Origin: Arenicella sp. | GTDB lineage: Bacteria; Pseudomonadota; Gammaproteobacteria; Arenicellales; Arenicellaceae | Reading direction: 5' to 3' | Length of the DNA stretch: 33,396 nucleotides | Assembly (NCBI GenBank): GCA_023301745.1 | Contig: JALZVW010000029.1 | Location: 1 to 33,396, forward strand | Shown here: in pieces, positions 7,719-16,107 of the stretch | Layout of the letters: every line of letters starts with the position of its first letter | Numbering within the stretch: the first letter of the stretch is position 1 | Position numbers and translations under genes: made by a program | The notes under the pieces: model-generated | The model's input: only the letters and a program-made list of their open reading frames with translations | Database searches by the model: none | Told to the model about the DNA's origin: nothing

Positions 7719-8567
7719 ATGGAATTTATATTGGACCTTGTCGGATTTATAAACGGCGTATTAAGCAGTTTTATCTTAAACCTACCTGAAGGCATGAGAG
7801 TTGAAGGCTTGCGCTATCTCATCGGCGCAGGCGGTACATTTTTATTGATATGGGTAATTCTAGGTAGCGTTCTCGCGGGCCGCCGAATTCGAAAGCCTCT
7901 TCCAAAAAAAATGCGCCATAAGCAAATACAACGAGAAATTCTAAGCTCGACCATAACAATCTTTGTTTTCATATTTGCTTATAGCGTCACCAGTTACGCC
8001 TTAGAGGCAATATTTAATGGCCCTGTATTCAAAATTTACGATGACGTCGCTACCTACGGTTGGGCTTACTTAGTCTTCTCGGTTGCACTATGGACCTTCG
8101 GCTTAGATACCTACTTCTATTGGACGCACCGTTTTATGCATCACCCTAAGTTCTACAAGTTCTTCCATTTGACCCATCATAAATCACACAATCCAACGCC
8201 GTTTACAGCCTACTCTTTCGCACCACCTGAAGCCGTACTGGTTTACCTCTTTGTGCCAATATTCTTCACTATTGTACCAATGCACGACGTTGCCTTTGTC
8301 AGCGCGATGTTGATACAAATTATTCGCAACGGCATTGCTCATTGTGGCTATGAACTGTTTCCAAGAGGGTGGGTACAGCACCCTATTTTCGGTATCTTCA
8401 CGACTGTAACGCATCACGATTTACATCACGAAAAAAGTAATGGAAACTATGCTTTCTACTTCACCTTTTGGGACAGAGTAATGGGCACAGAGCACGCCGA
8501 CTACGCCGAACGTTTTGACAAAGCGACGGAGAAACCACTGAGCCTAAAAAGCATACCGGCACGATAA
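7719..8567 (+). CDS. Sterol desaturase/fatty acid hydroxylase family membrane protein
   Basis: A 282-residue integral membrane di-iron enzyme. Histidine clusters are clear: H137-x3-H141-H142 (HRFMHH), H150-x2-H153-H154 with H157 (HLTHHKSH), and H232-H233-x2-H236-H237 (HHDLHH), the last followed by NGNYAFYFTFWDRVMGT, a typical C-terminal family block. Hydrophobic segments lie near residues 35-50, 70-90 and 110-130. Members use oxygen to hydroxylate or desaturate lipid substrates such as fatty acids, sterols or carotenoids; the substrate here cannot be told. An AGGCGG lies before the ATG. A paralogous-type enzyme occurs at 18109-19239. Confidence 0.9.
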   Translation: MEFILDLVGFINGVLSSFILNLPEGMRVEGLRYLIGAGGTFLLIWVILGSVLAGRRIRKPLPKKMRHKQIQREILSSTITIFVFIFAYSVTSYALEAIFNGPVFKIYDDVATYGWAYLVFSVALWTFGLDTYFYWTHRFMHHPKFYKFFHLTHHKSHNPTPFTAYSFAPPEAVLVYLFVPIFFTIVPMHDVAFVSAMLIQIIRNGIAHCGYELFPRGWVQHPIFGIFTTVTHHDLHHEKSNGNYAFYFTFWDRVMGTEHADYAERFDKATEKPLSLKSIPAR

Positions 8568-8573
8568 TGCCGG
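8556..8573. terminator. Weak hairpin at convergent gene ends
   Basis: CCGGCA pairs with TGCCGG across a CGATAA loop that includes the hydroxylase stop codon. A 13-base palindrome, TGAGACCGTCTCA, follows at 8581-8593 and covers the stop of the convergent gene. Neither has a T-tract, so terminator function is uncertain. Confidence 0.3.
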
Positions 8574-8590
8574 CCTAGCTTGAGACCGTC

Positions 8591-9763
8591 TCAGACCATC
8601 TGACGATTAACCTCATCGCGATGCTTCTTTAAATATTTCATAAATGGCGTACCGCCGGTGCCAACTTCGGTTGAATTACCGGTTCCGCCTTTACCCTGCT
8701 TATTGATATAGCTGGCTGCGTACTCTAGATGTTTGGTTCTGAACGCAGCGAGTTTTTCAAGGCACTCGTTATAGGCCTCTTTTACACCGCCTTGGGTCGA
8801 GGCGACGACAGCGGCTCGCAGATCGCCTGACGCATGCACATCTTCGATAAAACGCCGATGGTTTGGCGGCCGATAAATATGCAACTCATCAAGGTAAGCA
8901 CGCAAGGGATCAGCGGCGTGGTTCACTTTGAGTAAAGCGTCCATAGAAGGAACGATTGATGACTGAGAGCCGGTTTGCCCTCTAAAAAACTGACCCTTTC
9001 CTGAAAACTCGTCGACACCTCTATAAACCACACCACTAGGTAGGCCTGGGTTATCTTTAAAACCGTGAATCCATGGGCGAACTCGGTGGAAATAGACATA
9101 GGGATCACAGCGCTCAGGCATACGATCAAAAATTGAATTAATCTCAGCCCAGCCATCAACAATCTTGAGTAAACCAGCCTCCATTGTTGAGCCATCATGA
9201 CGGCTGGCGGCTTTAATTACCCCAGGAAACTCGGCCAATACTTTGCCAGCAGTGGCTTCGATAGCAACGTGGATCAATACAAACCAAGCTTCGTCTTGAC
9301 CACCTAAAAAGGATTGGATCATTTCTATGTTAGATAAGTCTACCTCGCCATTCGGATCGATTTTACGCCAATTGTCTAATACATAATTTGAATAGGTAAG
9401 AATAGGTGGCTGACCGGTCACCTTACTCAGCTGGTGTATCGGTTTCGCCAAGCATGGTGGTAAAAAGTGCACGGCCTCGGTCTGACCCCAAATGTAAGTC
9501 TGAGCCATAAAAGTATAGTGAACCATTGCCATTTTGACTGCGCTAGCGTGAGCCTGCTGGCAAAACTCAGTTAAGTCGACGAGACCAAGCTGATCGATGT
9601 GTGCACGCACACGCCCGGTCGGAATTAACTGCGGCATACGCTTCGCTAAGCAAACAGCCGGCTCAAGTTCCCTTGGTAAGGTCACGTGCTGGGCATCGAA
9701 TTCACTTAGAAAACCGAGGCTTCGACTGATGTGGTAATCGGCAAGAATTGGCTTATTGGTCAT
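8591..9763 (-). CDS. Indoleamine 2,3-dioxygenase
   Basis: A 390-residue haem dioxygenase clearly related to eukaryotic IDO. The C-terminal third aligns by eye with human IDO1. RPPNHRRFIEDV carries the proximal haem ligand (H302 here), VKEAYNECLEKLAAFRTKHL matches the following helix, and VGTGGTPFMKYLKK contains the conserved GTGGT loop. QTGSQSSIVPSMDALL corresponds to the SAGQSS region. The expected reaction is cleavage of L-tryptophan to N-formylkynurenine; some bacterial and invertebrate members have low tryptophan affinity, so another indole substrate is possible. It is cytoplasmic. It is divergent from an Lrp/AsnC regulator 106 bases away, a classic arrangement for control of amino-acid catabolism. 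No formamidase or kynureninase gene is present nearby. Confidence 0.92.
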   Translation of the reverse strand: MTNKPILADYHISRSLGFLSEFDAQHVTLPRELEPAVCLAKRMPQLIPTGRVRAHIDQLGLVDLTEFCQQAHASAVKMAMVHYTFMAQTYIWGQTEAVHFLPPCLAKPIHQLSKVTGQPPILTYSNYVLDNWRKIDPNGEVDLSNIEMIQSFLGGQDEAWFVLIHVAIEATAGKVLAEFPGVIKAASRHDGSTMEAGLLKIVDGWAEINSIFDRMPERCDPYVYFHRVRPWIHGFKDNPGLPSGVVYRGVDEFSGKGQFFRGQTGSQSSIVPSMDALLKVNHAADPLRAYLDELHIYRPPNHRRFIEDVHASGDLRAAVVASTQGGVKEAYNECLEKLAAFRTKHLEYAASYINKQGKGGTGNSTEVGTGGTPFMKYLKKHRDEVNRQMV

Positions 9764-9869
9764 GGTTAGAAAGTAAGATTTGCTTATTTTTTATTTGCCA
9801 AGCAATATTAGTGCTCATTGATTCGAATTAGATTGCTTTTTAAACTAAAAACAAAGGAACAACACAACA
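9764..9869. promoter_or_regulatory. Divergent control region between IDO and Lrp genes
   Basis: This 106-base, very AT-rich region must hold both promoters. It contains small dyads, TTGCCAAGCAA (9795-9805) and the palindrome ATTCGAAT (9821-9828), either of which could be part of an Lrp/AsnC operator. The assignment rests on position and symmetry only. Confidence 0.4.
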
Positions 9870-10322
9870 ATGATCGAGTTAGATCGAATAAATCATAAGA
9901 TTCTTGATGTGCTTGAGAAAAATGGTCGAATCAGTAACTCCGACCTGAGCGAAAAAGTGGGCCTCTCGGCATCAGCGTGCTTACGTCGTGTTCAAGAGCT
10001 TGAGCGCACTGGCGTGATCACCGGTTACAGAGCACAACTAAATCGGTCGGCATTAGGGTCGTCAATCGTAATTTTCGTAATGGTAGGCTTATCAGAACAC
10101 GCGGCGTCTTATGCTAGTGACTTTGAAACCGCGGTTTCGGCATCACGGCAAGTAAGGGAAGTTCATAACGTCACCGGCAGTGTTGAGTACTTATTACGCG
10201 TCGAGGTTGACGACTTAAGCGCCTATAAACAATTTCATAGTGAAGTATTGGGCAAACAGCCTCAGGTGCACAGTATCACGTCGTATATTTGCCTCGGCTC
10301 GCCCAAGGACGAACGAGCGTGA
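9870..10322 (+). CDS. Lrp/AsnC-family transcriptional regulator
   Basis: A 150-residue protein with the standard architecture. The N-terminal helix-turn-helix begins LDRINHKILDVLEKNGRIS and continues DLSEKVGLSASACLRRVQEL, and the C-terminal ligand-binding RAM domain carries VREVHNVTGSVEYLLRVEVD. Members sense amino acids or related metabolites and form octamers. Because the gene is divergent from an indoleamine 2,3-dioxygenase, it probably controls that gene and itself, responding to tryptophan or kynurenine. The Lrp-type regulator KynR controls the kynurenine genes of Pseudomonas aeruginosa, which makes this reasonable, but it is an inference. An AAGGA precedes the ATG. Confidence 0.93.
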   Translation: MIELDRINHKILDVLEKNGRISNSDLSEKVGLSASACLRRVQELERTGVITGYRAQLNRSALGSSIVIFVMVGLSEHAASYASDFETAVSASRQVREVHNVTGSVEYLLRVEVDDLSAYKQFHSEVLGKQPQVHSITSYICLGSPKDERA

Positions 10323-10377
10323 TCTGAGTGCGCATGAGCCATCGGTAAGCGCGACTTATGACGACAGCTCTTACTCG

Positions 10378-11589
10378 CTAGAGGCTATCCAATAGTTCAA
10401 GGGCATTGCCGCGTAGTAGTGCGCGGCGATGGTCTCGCCGAAATGGTGACTCAGTAACAATTAACGTTTTAGCTAACGAAGAACCCAAGTGATAGAAAGG
10501 CCAATCAGTACCAAACAGAATTCTCTGGCCCTTAGTTTTTTCTATAATTTCGTCGAGCTTGGTAACTCCCTGTCCATGGGTTCCTAACCAGGCATTATTG
10601 TGAGCGAGCATTAACGCTAACATCGCATCAACGTCGCGAGCGCCGCCGTGACCCAAAATAAAGTTCACCTTAGGGAAATCGAGTAGCGCTTTTCTATAGT
10701 GTCGAGGCATCGCATATCGGTGAGATGATTCTGGCTCTATCCCCGCGCGCCCACCATGAAAGAAAACGGTGATACCTAAAGATTGGGCTTCTTCGTAAAC
10801 CTTCATTAGTGACGGATCGTCAGGGTAGAATTTCTGCACCGTGGGGTGCAGTTTCATGATTTTCAGACCTGATTTCGCATGATGCTGCATTTGCTCAATG
10901 CAATTGTCGTCTAACGGGTGAACCGAGAAACCGGCGTCTAAACGTTCACTTTCACCAGACTGAGCTATCTCAGCGCGCCAATGTTCAGTCTGGTCATCAC
11001 CAAAAGGCAAACCTAGCTTAATCGGCAAAATAACAGCGCGCTCTACCCGCATGGCATTCATTTCTTCAATAAGATTAGCGATTGTATGAGTTTGTGTAAT
11101 CTCACTTCCCCATAAACCTTGGGCGATGATTGTGCTTTCCAAGTCGTCTAAATTTTGCTCACTAAAGTTTCCGTTTACATAAATGTCTAAATCTAACTGA
11201 CATGCCGCAAGTGTATTATCACAATCGAGCAGATGGCGAACGCGTGGCGTTTTTGCTTGTAAATCGAGCTCGGGTTTAAACAGCACCGACATCCCAAGGT
11301 GTGCATGCATATCGATTGACATCGGTACATTTTCATCAACGCAAACGAGCTTGCCACTCGAATCCAGTTCAAACCATGGTAATCTAGACAAACCTCGGTA
11401 GCCGCTATATCGGTGCTCGCCAAATCGGCCTTTACCTGCAGCCTGAGCTTCAGCGCTGCGCTGCCTAGCTAATCGTTCGATATCATTAGCATTGTATCGC
11501 GACTCCGGCGGCCGATCATTACAAGCGGACGCAGAAAGCCCTAAGGCCGATATTCCAAGGTAATTTAAAAATAGGCGTCGATTTATCAT
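10378..11589 (-). CDS. Exported amidohydrolase-family (amidohydrolase 2) metallohydrolase
   Basis: A 403-residue TIM-barrel hydrolase. Metal-site motifs are visible: DMHAHLG (the HxH pair), KIMKLHP, FFHGGRAG, ILGHGGARD and LFGTDWPF with the late aspartate. The N-terminus MINRRLFLNYLGISALG carries a twin-arginine NRRLFLN motif, and ASAC at residues 20-23 is a plausible lipobox. The protein is therefore probably folded with its metal, exported by Tat and possibly lipid-anchored. The domain family includes decarboxylases and hydrolases such as ACMSD. Despite the nearby IDO gene, export argues against a role in cytoplasmic kynurenine breakdown. The substrate is unknown. Confidence 0.83.
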   Translation of the reverse strand: MINRRLFLNYLGISALGLSASACNDRPPESRYNANDIERLARQRSAEAQAAGKGRFGEHRYSGYRGLSRLPWFELDSSGKLVCVDENVPMSIDMHAHLGMSVLFKPELDLQAKTPRVRHLLDCDNTLAACQLDLDIYVNGNFSEQNLDDLESTIIAQGLWGSEITQTHTIANLIEEMNAMRVERAVILPIKLGLPFGDDQTEHWRAEIAQSGESERLDAGFSVHPLDDNCIEQMQHHAKSGLKIMKLHPTVQKFYPDDPSLMKVYEEAQSLGITVFFHGGRAGIEPESSHRYAMPRHYRKALLDFPKVNFILGHGGARDVDAMLALMLAHNNAWLGTHGQGVTKLDEIIEKTKGQRILFGTDWPFYHLGSSLAKTLIVTESPFRRDHRRALLRGNALELLDSL

Positions 11590-11820
11590 ATCGGTTTCAA
11601 ATTTGGCTTTTTAACAGACAACATCAAGTCTACCACTGCTGTACCGCCGTGGGCTAAATGAACCTATGTAGGTCAGAAACTGCCGCTGATGCTTGTGAAT
11701 ATATAGACAGTGACGGCAACTAGATGTAATTTCAGAACAGGTCTATGACGCCTGATTAGTCGACGATCTGACCGCTGTCATATTGTTGACAATTACAGAC
11801 ACTCAATTTAAGAGGCCGGT

Positions 11821-12468
11821 ATGAGAAAAAAGTCACCGTTTACGCAATCGTATGAGCAATTACCGAACACCTTACCAATATTCCCACTGCCAGGCGCAGT
11901 CGTGCTACCAGGTGGCGCGTTACCACTGAATATATTTGAACCTCGATACTTGAAGATGATTCAAGATGCGATGAGAGACGACCAACTAATCGGAATGATT
12001 CAGCCAAAAGACGAATTAGCGGACCGGTCATTGTGTGACACTGGCTGCGCAGCTAGGATAATACGTTACTCAGAAACCAGCGATGGCCGCCTAGAAGTCG
12101 TGCTGGAAGGTCTATGCCGCTTTAACATTATTGAGGAATTAAGTTGCATGCGCGGCTATCGCCTTATTAAACCTGATTGGGCTCGCTATCAACATGATTT
12201 TTCTGAGCAAGACTCATGCACGCTAAAAGACACTCAACTATTTATGAGTGCCCTTCACCGCTATTTCATAAAAGAGAACATTGACGTTGACTGGTCAGTG
12301 ATCGAAGAGTTGCCTCAACAGACCTTAGTGAGCAACTTGGTGCAGCAACTAGCACTCTCAAGTGAAGACAAACAACTATTAATAGAAGCCAGCACATTAA
12401 ACGACAGAGTTAAATCCTTCACCGCTATTTTAACGGACGATGAAAATCTTCACGCGACACGTCATTAA
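11821..12468 (+). CDS. Stand-alone Lon N-terminal (substrate-binding) domain protein
   Basis: This 215-residue protein matches the LON substrate-binding domain family. It opens with LPIFPLPGAVVLPGGALPLN and IFEPRYLKMIQDAM, followed by IGMIQP and a glycine-poor C-terminal helical part. There is no AAA+ ATPase or serine protease domain, so it is not Lon itself. Such free-standing proteins are common in proteobacteria (YcbW/PrkE-like annotations vary) and their function is not settled; a role in handling misfolded proteins is often supposed from the domain. An AAGAGG precedes the ATG. It is cytoplasmic and appears to be a single-gene unit. Confidence 0.85.
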   Translation: MRKKSPFTQSYEQLPNTLPIFPLPGAVVLPGGALPLNIFEPRYLKMIQDAMRDDQLIGMIQPKDELADRSLCDTGCAARIIRYSETSDGRLEVVLEGLCRFNIIEELSCMRGYRLIKPDWARYQHDFSEQDSCTLKDTQLFMSALHRYFIKENIDVDWSVIEELPQQTLVSNLVQQLALSSEDKQLLIEASTLNDRVKSFTAILTDDENLHATRH

Positions 12469-12560
12469 GCTAAGATTAACTAGTGATGCAAATACGATGT
12501 TTGGCGTGCTAACGTTTGTTGCATCAAATAAACAACATTAAACAAATAGGCCCAGCAAAG

Positions 12561-13010
12561 ATGAGCTATACCTTAGAAATTCATGAAACGTTTTCCACCG
12601 CGCAATCGGCAACACGAGCATTTAATTACATCGTTGATTTCTCACATATCGACGAATGGGATCATTCGATCGTAAAATCAAAAAAAATTGGTCAGGGTCC
12701 GATCGAGCTTGGGTCGCGCTTCGATTTAATCTTTGCAATGGGCAAGAGAAAGTCCCCCATCTCTTATGAGATCACTGAATTTTCTGCGCCTAAAAAAGCG
12801 GTACTCAGTGGCACCAGCAAAAATTTTACCGCTATCGATACGGTCACCATCAATACCAGCGAGAACGGCTGCATTGTCAACTGGCACGCGAAAATTGTAT
12901 TCACTGGTTTAATCTCATTACTAGTACCACTATTGGCGAATAAAATAAAAGCAGGTGGCATACAAACTATTCGAGACCTGAACACAATATTGGATGAACA
13001 AACTCGCTAG
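12561..13010 (+). CDS. SRPBCC/polyketide-cyclase-like lipid-binding fold protein
   Basis: The protein is 149 residues from the ATG at 12561, which I prefer over the TTG at 12516 because it begins MSYTLEIHETFST, where the domain begins. The sequence has the SRPBCC pattern: an initial strand, TRAFNYIVDFSHIDEWD (helix-loop with the D-x-x-x-W element), SRFDLIFAMGKRKSPISYEI strands, and a long C-terminal helix preceded by LISLLVPLLANKIK. The fold binds hydrophobic ligands in a central cavity. Neither ligand nor pathway can be told. It follows the Lon-domain gene by 92 bases and could be co-transcribed. Confidence 0.75.
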   Translation: MSYTLEIHETFSTAQSATRAFNYIVDFSHIDEWDHSIVKSKKIGQGPIELGSRFDLIFAMGKRKSPISYEITEFSAPKKAVLSGTSKNFTAIDTVTINTSENGCIVNWHAKIVFTGLISLLVPLLANKIKAGGIQTIRDLNTILDEQTR

Positions 13011-13083
13011 AGCCAGAAACATACAGGCAAAAAAAATCGCCACTCAAATAAGCGACGACCAATAACAAAAAGAAGAGAGAGTT

Positions 13084-13144
13084 ATGAAACTAAATACTCA
13101 TTTAGATTTCATAAATCAATATTAGCCGTCACCACCCTCAGATA
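13084..13144 (+). pseudogene. Possible remnant of an exported-protein gene start
   Basis: AAGAGAGAG precedes an ATG at 13084 that opens MKLNTH and stops after 13 codons (TAG at 13123). If one T is restored in the short T run at 13100-13102, the reading becomes MKLNTHFRFHKSILAVTTL. That is a convincing start of a signal peptide, with a basic n-region and hydrophobic core. It stops again at about 13142, and a terminator-like hairpin follows 50 bases later. The picture fits a gene whose body was deleted after, or along with, a frameshift. The evidence is short, so confidence is low. Confidence 0.3.
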
Positions 13145-13192
13145 AGCTTGTATTAACCGACTATTAAGGAAAACCCGACAGAAACCTAATTT

Positions 13193-13216
13193 TGTTGCTC
13201 AATCGCAACATTTTTT
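13193..13216 (+). terminator. Terminator-like hairpin with T-tract
   Basis: TGTTGC pairs with GCAACA across TCAATC and is followed directly by TTTTTT. It is well formed on the plus strand. It would end a short transcript from the gene remnant at 13084, or read-through from the SRPBCC gene. Confidence 0.55.
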
Positions 13217-13657
13217 GCGTGGTATTTACCCCTAAAAACAACAAACTCTAAGTTAAGCCGACACTAACTGACCTAAATTTGAGCGATGATTGGCTAAACC
13301 GAGAGTGACAACCACTGAAAACGGCGCACTTTGATCTGGGGCTTTTGGTCTCTGGCTCAATTGGGCAATTCGTTTTGTATCCTCAGAATACCAAGCTATT
13401 AACGATATACCACGGATTTGGCCCCTAGCTACGGCCAATAAGATAAACTAAGGTGTGCCCTCGAGTTCAATCGCGGCAACACCAGGCGGCTCTGTTTGCG
13501 TAAACCGCGCTTAACCAGATTCAGTGGAACACGCGGAAAGACTTAATATCATTAAATTAATATAAAACGCATGCTAATACCCTAATCTTAGCGATGGTTT
13601 TTTTGTACTATAGCGGTCCCTATCATTACCTCCAAAACCCTTGAAAAGGAGTTCGTT

Positions 13658-14980
13658 TTGAAAAAATTAATTATTATTCTTGTCGTGACACTAAGCATTT
13701 TATTTTTGGGTGCTCCGTATTTCACCGGTAAAGTCGCTGAAACTGAAACGTTGAAATTGGTCGAGAAGATCAATCAATCGCCGACTGAATACGGTTCAGC
13801 TGAAGTACTCAGCTACGACAGAGGTGTACGTAGCACCAGCGCGCGCTATAAATATACGCCACCGATTGCGTTTGCTGCACTTTTTGAAGAGTTTGGCGAG
13901 ATTATCTACGCTTGCGAAAGCAGTCACGGCGTTGTCGGCATAGACTACCAATGCTCGCTAGAAGGTGAATCAAGCTATAGTAAATTCGTTGCAGAAAAGC
14001 TCGATGGCAAAGACCCTCTTTCTCTTTTCGGCTCGATATCAGCGCTTGGTGGACTAAGCCAAACAATTGCTTTAGACGAAATTAAAGACGTCGAAGTCGA
14101 CGGCGTTATGCTTAGCTTTCCGAAAGCACAAATTTCAATTGAAACCGATACCAATGCCACTCATTTCGAGTTGAGCGGCAACAGTGCCCCATTTGAAATG
14201 CAAAGCAATGGCCAAAAATTATCGGTCGGTGAAGTGAAAATAGCCGGTGATTTTGAAAAAATTGCGGACGCCCTATTTACCGGTGACATGCTTATGACGT
14301 TAGATCATGTCAATACGGTTAGCCCTTTAGGCGAAACCTCATTTAAAGGCCTATCTGTGCTGTCAGGCGCCAGCGAACAAGGCGACACTTTATCCAGTAA
14401 GATACGATTTTCGGTTAAAGAAGTGATCGCAGCAGGCTTGCCATTCCAAACCGTTGAAGACATTGATTTCGAGCTCGATTTTGTCGGCCTAGATAAACAG
14501 TCCGTTATCGAATACCAGGCGTTCGCTCAACAAATGCAGCGCGACACGCTGCGTTCACTTGAGAGTGGATCAGAGCCACAATTGAATCCGGCAGAACTCA
14601 TGCCAATATTAGAAGGCATGCTCAAACAAGGTTTGGAAATTAGCTCTAAGATAAATGCGAAATTAGACAGCAAACCGAACAATATCGCTCTCGACTTAAA
14701 ACTTCTGGAGTCTCTGACATTGGCGCAAATGTCTCTATTTATGACCAACCCAGACGAGGCACTTAAAAAACTAGATGTCTCGCTAGACGCATCACTCGAT
14801 AAAATATTGGTTGACACGCAGCCGATGGCGGCCGCGTTCATCGCGCAAAGTCCGTTAGTCGCTGCAGGTAGCGACGACTACGCCTTAAACTTAAAACTCG
14901 GTGAGAAAATAGAACTTAATGGCAAGAAAATGAGTTTTTCTGAACTACAGGTTTTAGTTTTCTCTAGTCTGCCGTTCTAA
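13658..14980 (+). CDS. DUF945 (YdgA-like) family protein, TTG start
   Basis: A 440-residue protein of the DUF945 family. It has a signal or anchor helix at residues 2-20 (KKLIIILVVTLSILFLGAPY), then TGKVAETETLKLVEKIN and a long beta-rich part with SYDRGVRSTSARYKY, as in E. coli YdgA. It should be held in the inner membrane facing the periplasm. The molecular function of the family is not known; its repeat-like beta structure resembles AsmA-type lipid-transport-related proteins only loosely. The start codon is TTG, supported by AAGGAG at 13646-13651 and by the signal sequence that begins right after it. It stands alone. Confidence 0.82.
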   Translation: MKKLIIILVVTLSILFLGAPYFTGKVAETETLKLVEKINQSPTEYGSAEVLSYDRGVRSTSARYKYTPPIAFAALFEEFGEIIYACESSHGVVGIDYQCSLEGESSYSKFVAEKLDGKDPLSLFGSISALGGLSQTIALDEIKDVEVDGVMLSFPKAQISIETDTNATHFELSGNSAPFEMQSNGQKLSVGEVKIAGDFEKIADALFTGDMLMTLDHVNTVSPLGETSFKGLSVLSGASEQGDTLSSKIRFSVKEVIAAGLPFQTVEDIDFELDFVGLDKQSVIEYQAFAQQMQRDTLRSLESGSEPQLNPAELMPILEGMLKQGLEISSKINAKLDSKPNNIALDLKLLESLTLAQMSLFMTNPDEALKKLDVSLDASLDKILVDTQPMAAAFIAQSPLVAAGSDDYALNLKLGEKIELNGKKMSFSELQVLVFSSLPF

Positions 14981-15113
14981 GCTTGCTCGAACTCATCGGT
15001 GGCCTAGACAAATGCTTGGGTCATCGATGATATTATCAATATAGACGCTGATTGCACTCGGCCCTAGCGTCAACCTTATTCGTGTAATCTACAAAAATAT
15101 GATGAGTCACCCT

Positions 15114-16064
15114 ATGAAAATTTTTTATCTATCCTTACTTCTTTCTCTGGCAAGCTTTGCACAACAGAGTACCGCTGGCGATCATGATAGCGACACACCT
15201 AAAAAAGCCGTGTTAGTAACCGGCGCAACCTCAGGCCTCGGCTTGAAGATGACAAAAACACTCGCGAAGAACGGTTTCTTAGTGTATGCCGGCGCCCGCA
15301 AAGAGGCCGACATGAAACGCTTAGAGGCGATGGAAAATGTCGAAGCGATCAGAATCGACGTGACCATTCAGAGTCAAATAGATGCCGCCGTTAAAACAGT
15401 CGAAGCCAAAGGTCGAGGCTTATACGGCCTTATTAATAACGCTGGTGTGGCCATTTTTGGCCCTGTTATCGAAGTCGATGTTGCTCAACTTGAATACCAG
15501 ATGAACGTCAATGTTTACGGCCCCTATCGAGTCACACAGGCTTTCGCACCATTAATTATTAAGAGCAAAGGCCGTATCGCTACAACGGGTTCGATTGCAG
15601 GCATACGCGCAAGCAGTTTTTTTGGCCAATACGCGATGAGTAAACACGCGGTTGAGGCGTTCACTGAAGCGCTTTCGGCCGAAATGGCACGCTTTGATGT
15701 CACCGTTGGTGTCATCGAACCAGGTAACTACGCCTCACAAATTGGCAACACAGCTCGCAAACGAATCTTAGACAGCGATTATTGGTCGGCTGACTCGCAA
15801 TACGCACAAGAACGTGCTGGCTTTGTCTCTCGCCTAGCCAAGGTTACCCAAGGCAAAGACCCTCAAGATGTCGCCGACGCCGCCTTACACTTCATGAGCA
15901 ACGAGACACCACAATTTCGTTACATGGTGGCACCCGACGCACCGCAAGCTGAAGCGGTAATTCGAGCGATGATACAAAAGACATTGCAACTAAATGAAGG
16001 CCAACCATACAGTTATGACAAAGCAACTTTGTTAAAAATGGTTGAGGAAGAAATCAACAAATAG
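15114..16064 (+). CDS. SDR-family oxidoreductase with N-terminal signal peptide
   Basis: A classical short-chain dehydrogenase core is present: TGATSGLG (NAD(P)-binding glycine motif), a NNAG segment in GLINNAGVA, a serine in ATTGSIAG, and the catalytic YAMSK. It is preceded by MKIFYLSLLLSLASFAQQ and a polar linker, which looks like a cleavable signal peptide. SDR enzymes normally need cytoplasmic NAD(P)H, so export would be odd. Alternatives are that the leader only anchors the protein facing the cytoplasm, or that the NAD(P) is carried along. In-frame ATGs lie at 15099 and 15102 as well; none has a good ribosome binding site, and 15114 gives the cleanest leader. The substrate is unknown. 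Confidence 0.82.
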   Translation: MKIFYLSLLLSLASFAQQSTAGDHDSDTPKKAVLVTGATSGLGLKMTKTLAKNGFLVYAGARKEADMKRLEAMENVEAIRIDVTIQSQIDAAVKTVEAKGRGLYGLINNAGVAIFGPVIEVDVAQLEYQMNVNVYGPYRVTQAFAPLIIKSKGRIATTGSIAGIRASSFFGQYAMSKHAVEAFTEALSAEMARFDVTVGVIEPGNYASQIGNTARKRILDSDYWSADSQYAQERAGFVSRLAKVTQGKDPQDVADAALHFMSNETPQFRYMVAPDAPQAEAVIRAMIQKTLQLNEGQPYSYDKATLLKMVEEEINK

Positions 16065-16074
16065 TATTTCTCAA

Positions 16075-16107
16075 TTTAATGTGGGTGTACACACCACCCA
16101 CATTAAA
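16075..16107. terminator. Strong hairpin after the SDR gene
   Basis: TTTAATGTGGGTG pairs perfectly with CACCCACATTAAA (13 pairs) around a 7-base loop, starting 11 bases after the SDR stop. No T-tract follows, but the stem ends are AT-rich. It is probably a terminator or an mRNA 3'-end stabiliser. Confidence 0.6.

Larger units (their letters stand above)
13011..13657. other. Long gene-free region with a possible deletion scar
   Basis: No convincing complete gene lies in these 650 bases. Near its left end are a short frameshifted signal-peptide-like reading and a terminator-like hairpin, listed separately. The part from 13220 to 13580 shows no motif I recognise. The promoter of the DUF945 gene must be near the right end. 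Confidence 0.55.

Noticed and set aside
13253-13438. 61-codon minus-strand reading in the long gene-free region
   Set aside because: No recognisable motif, no ribosome binding site, and composition unlike the neighbouring genes; treated as chance.
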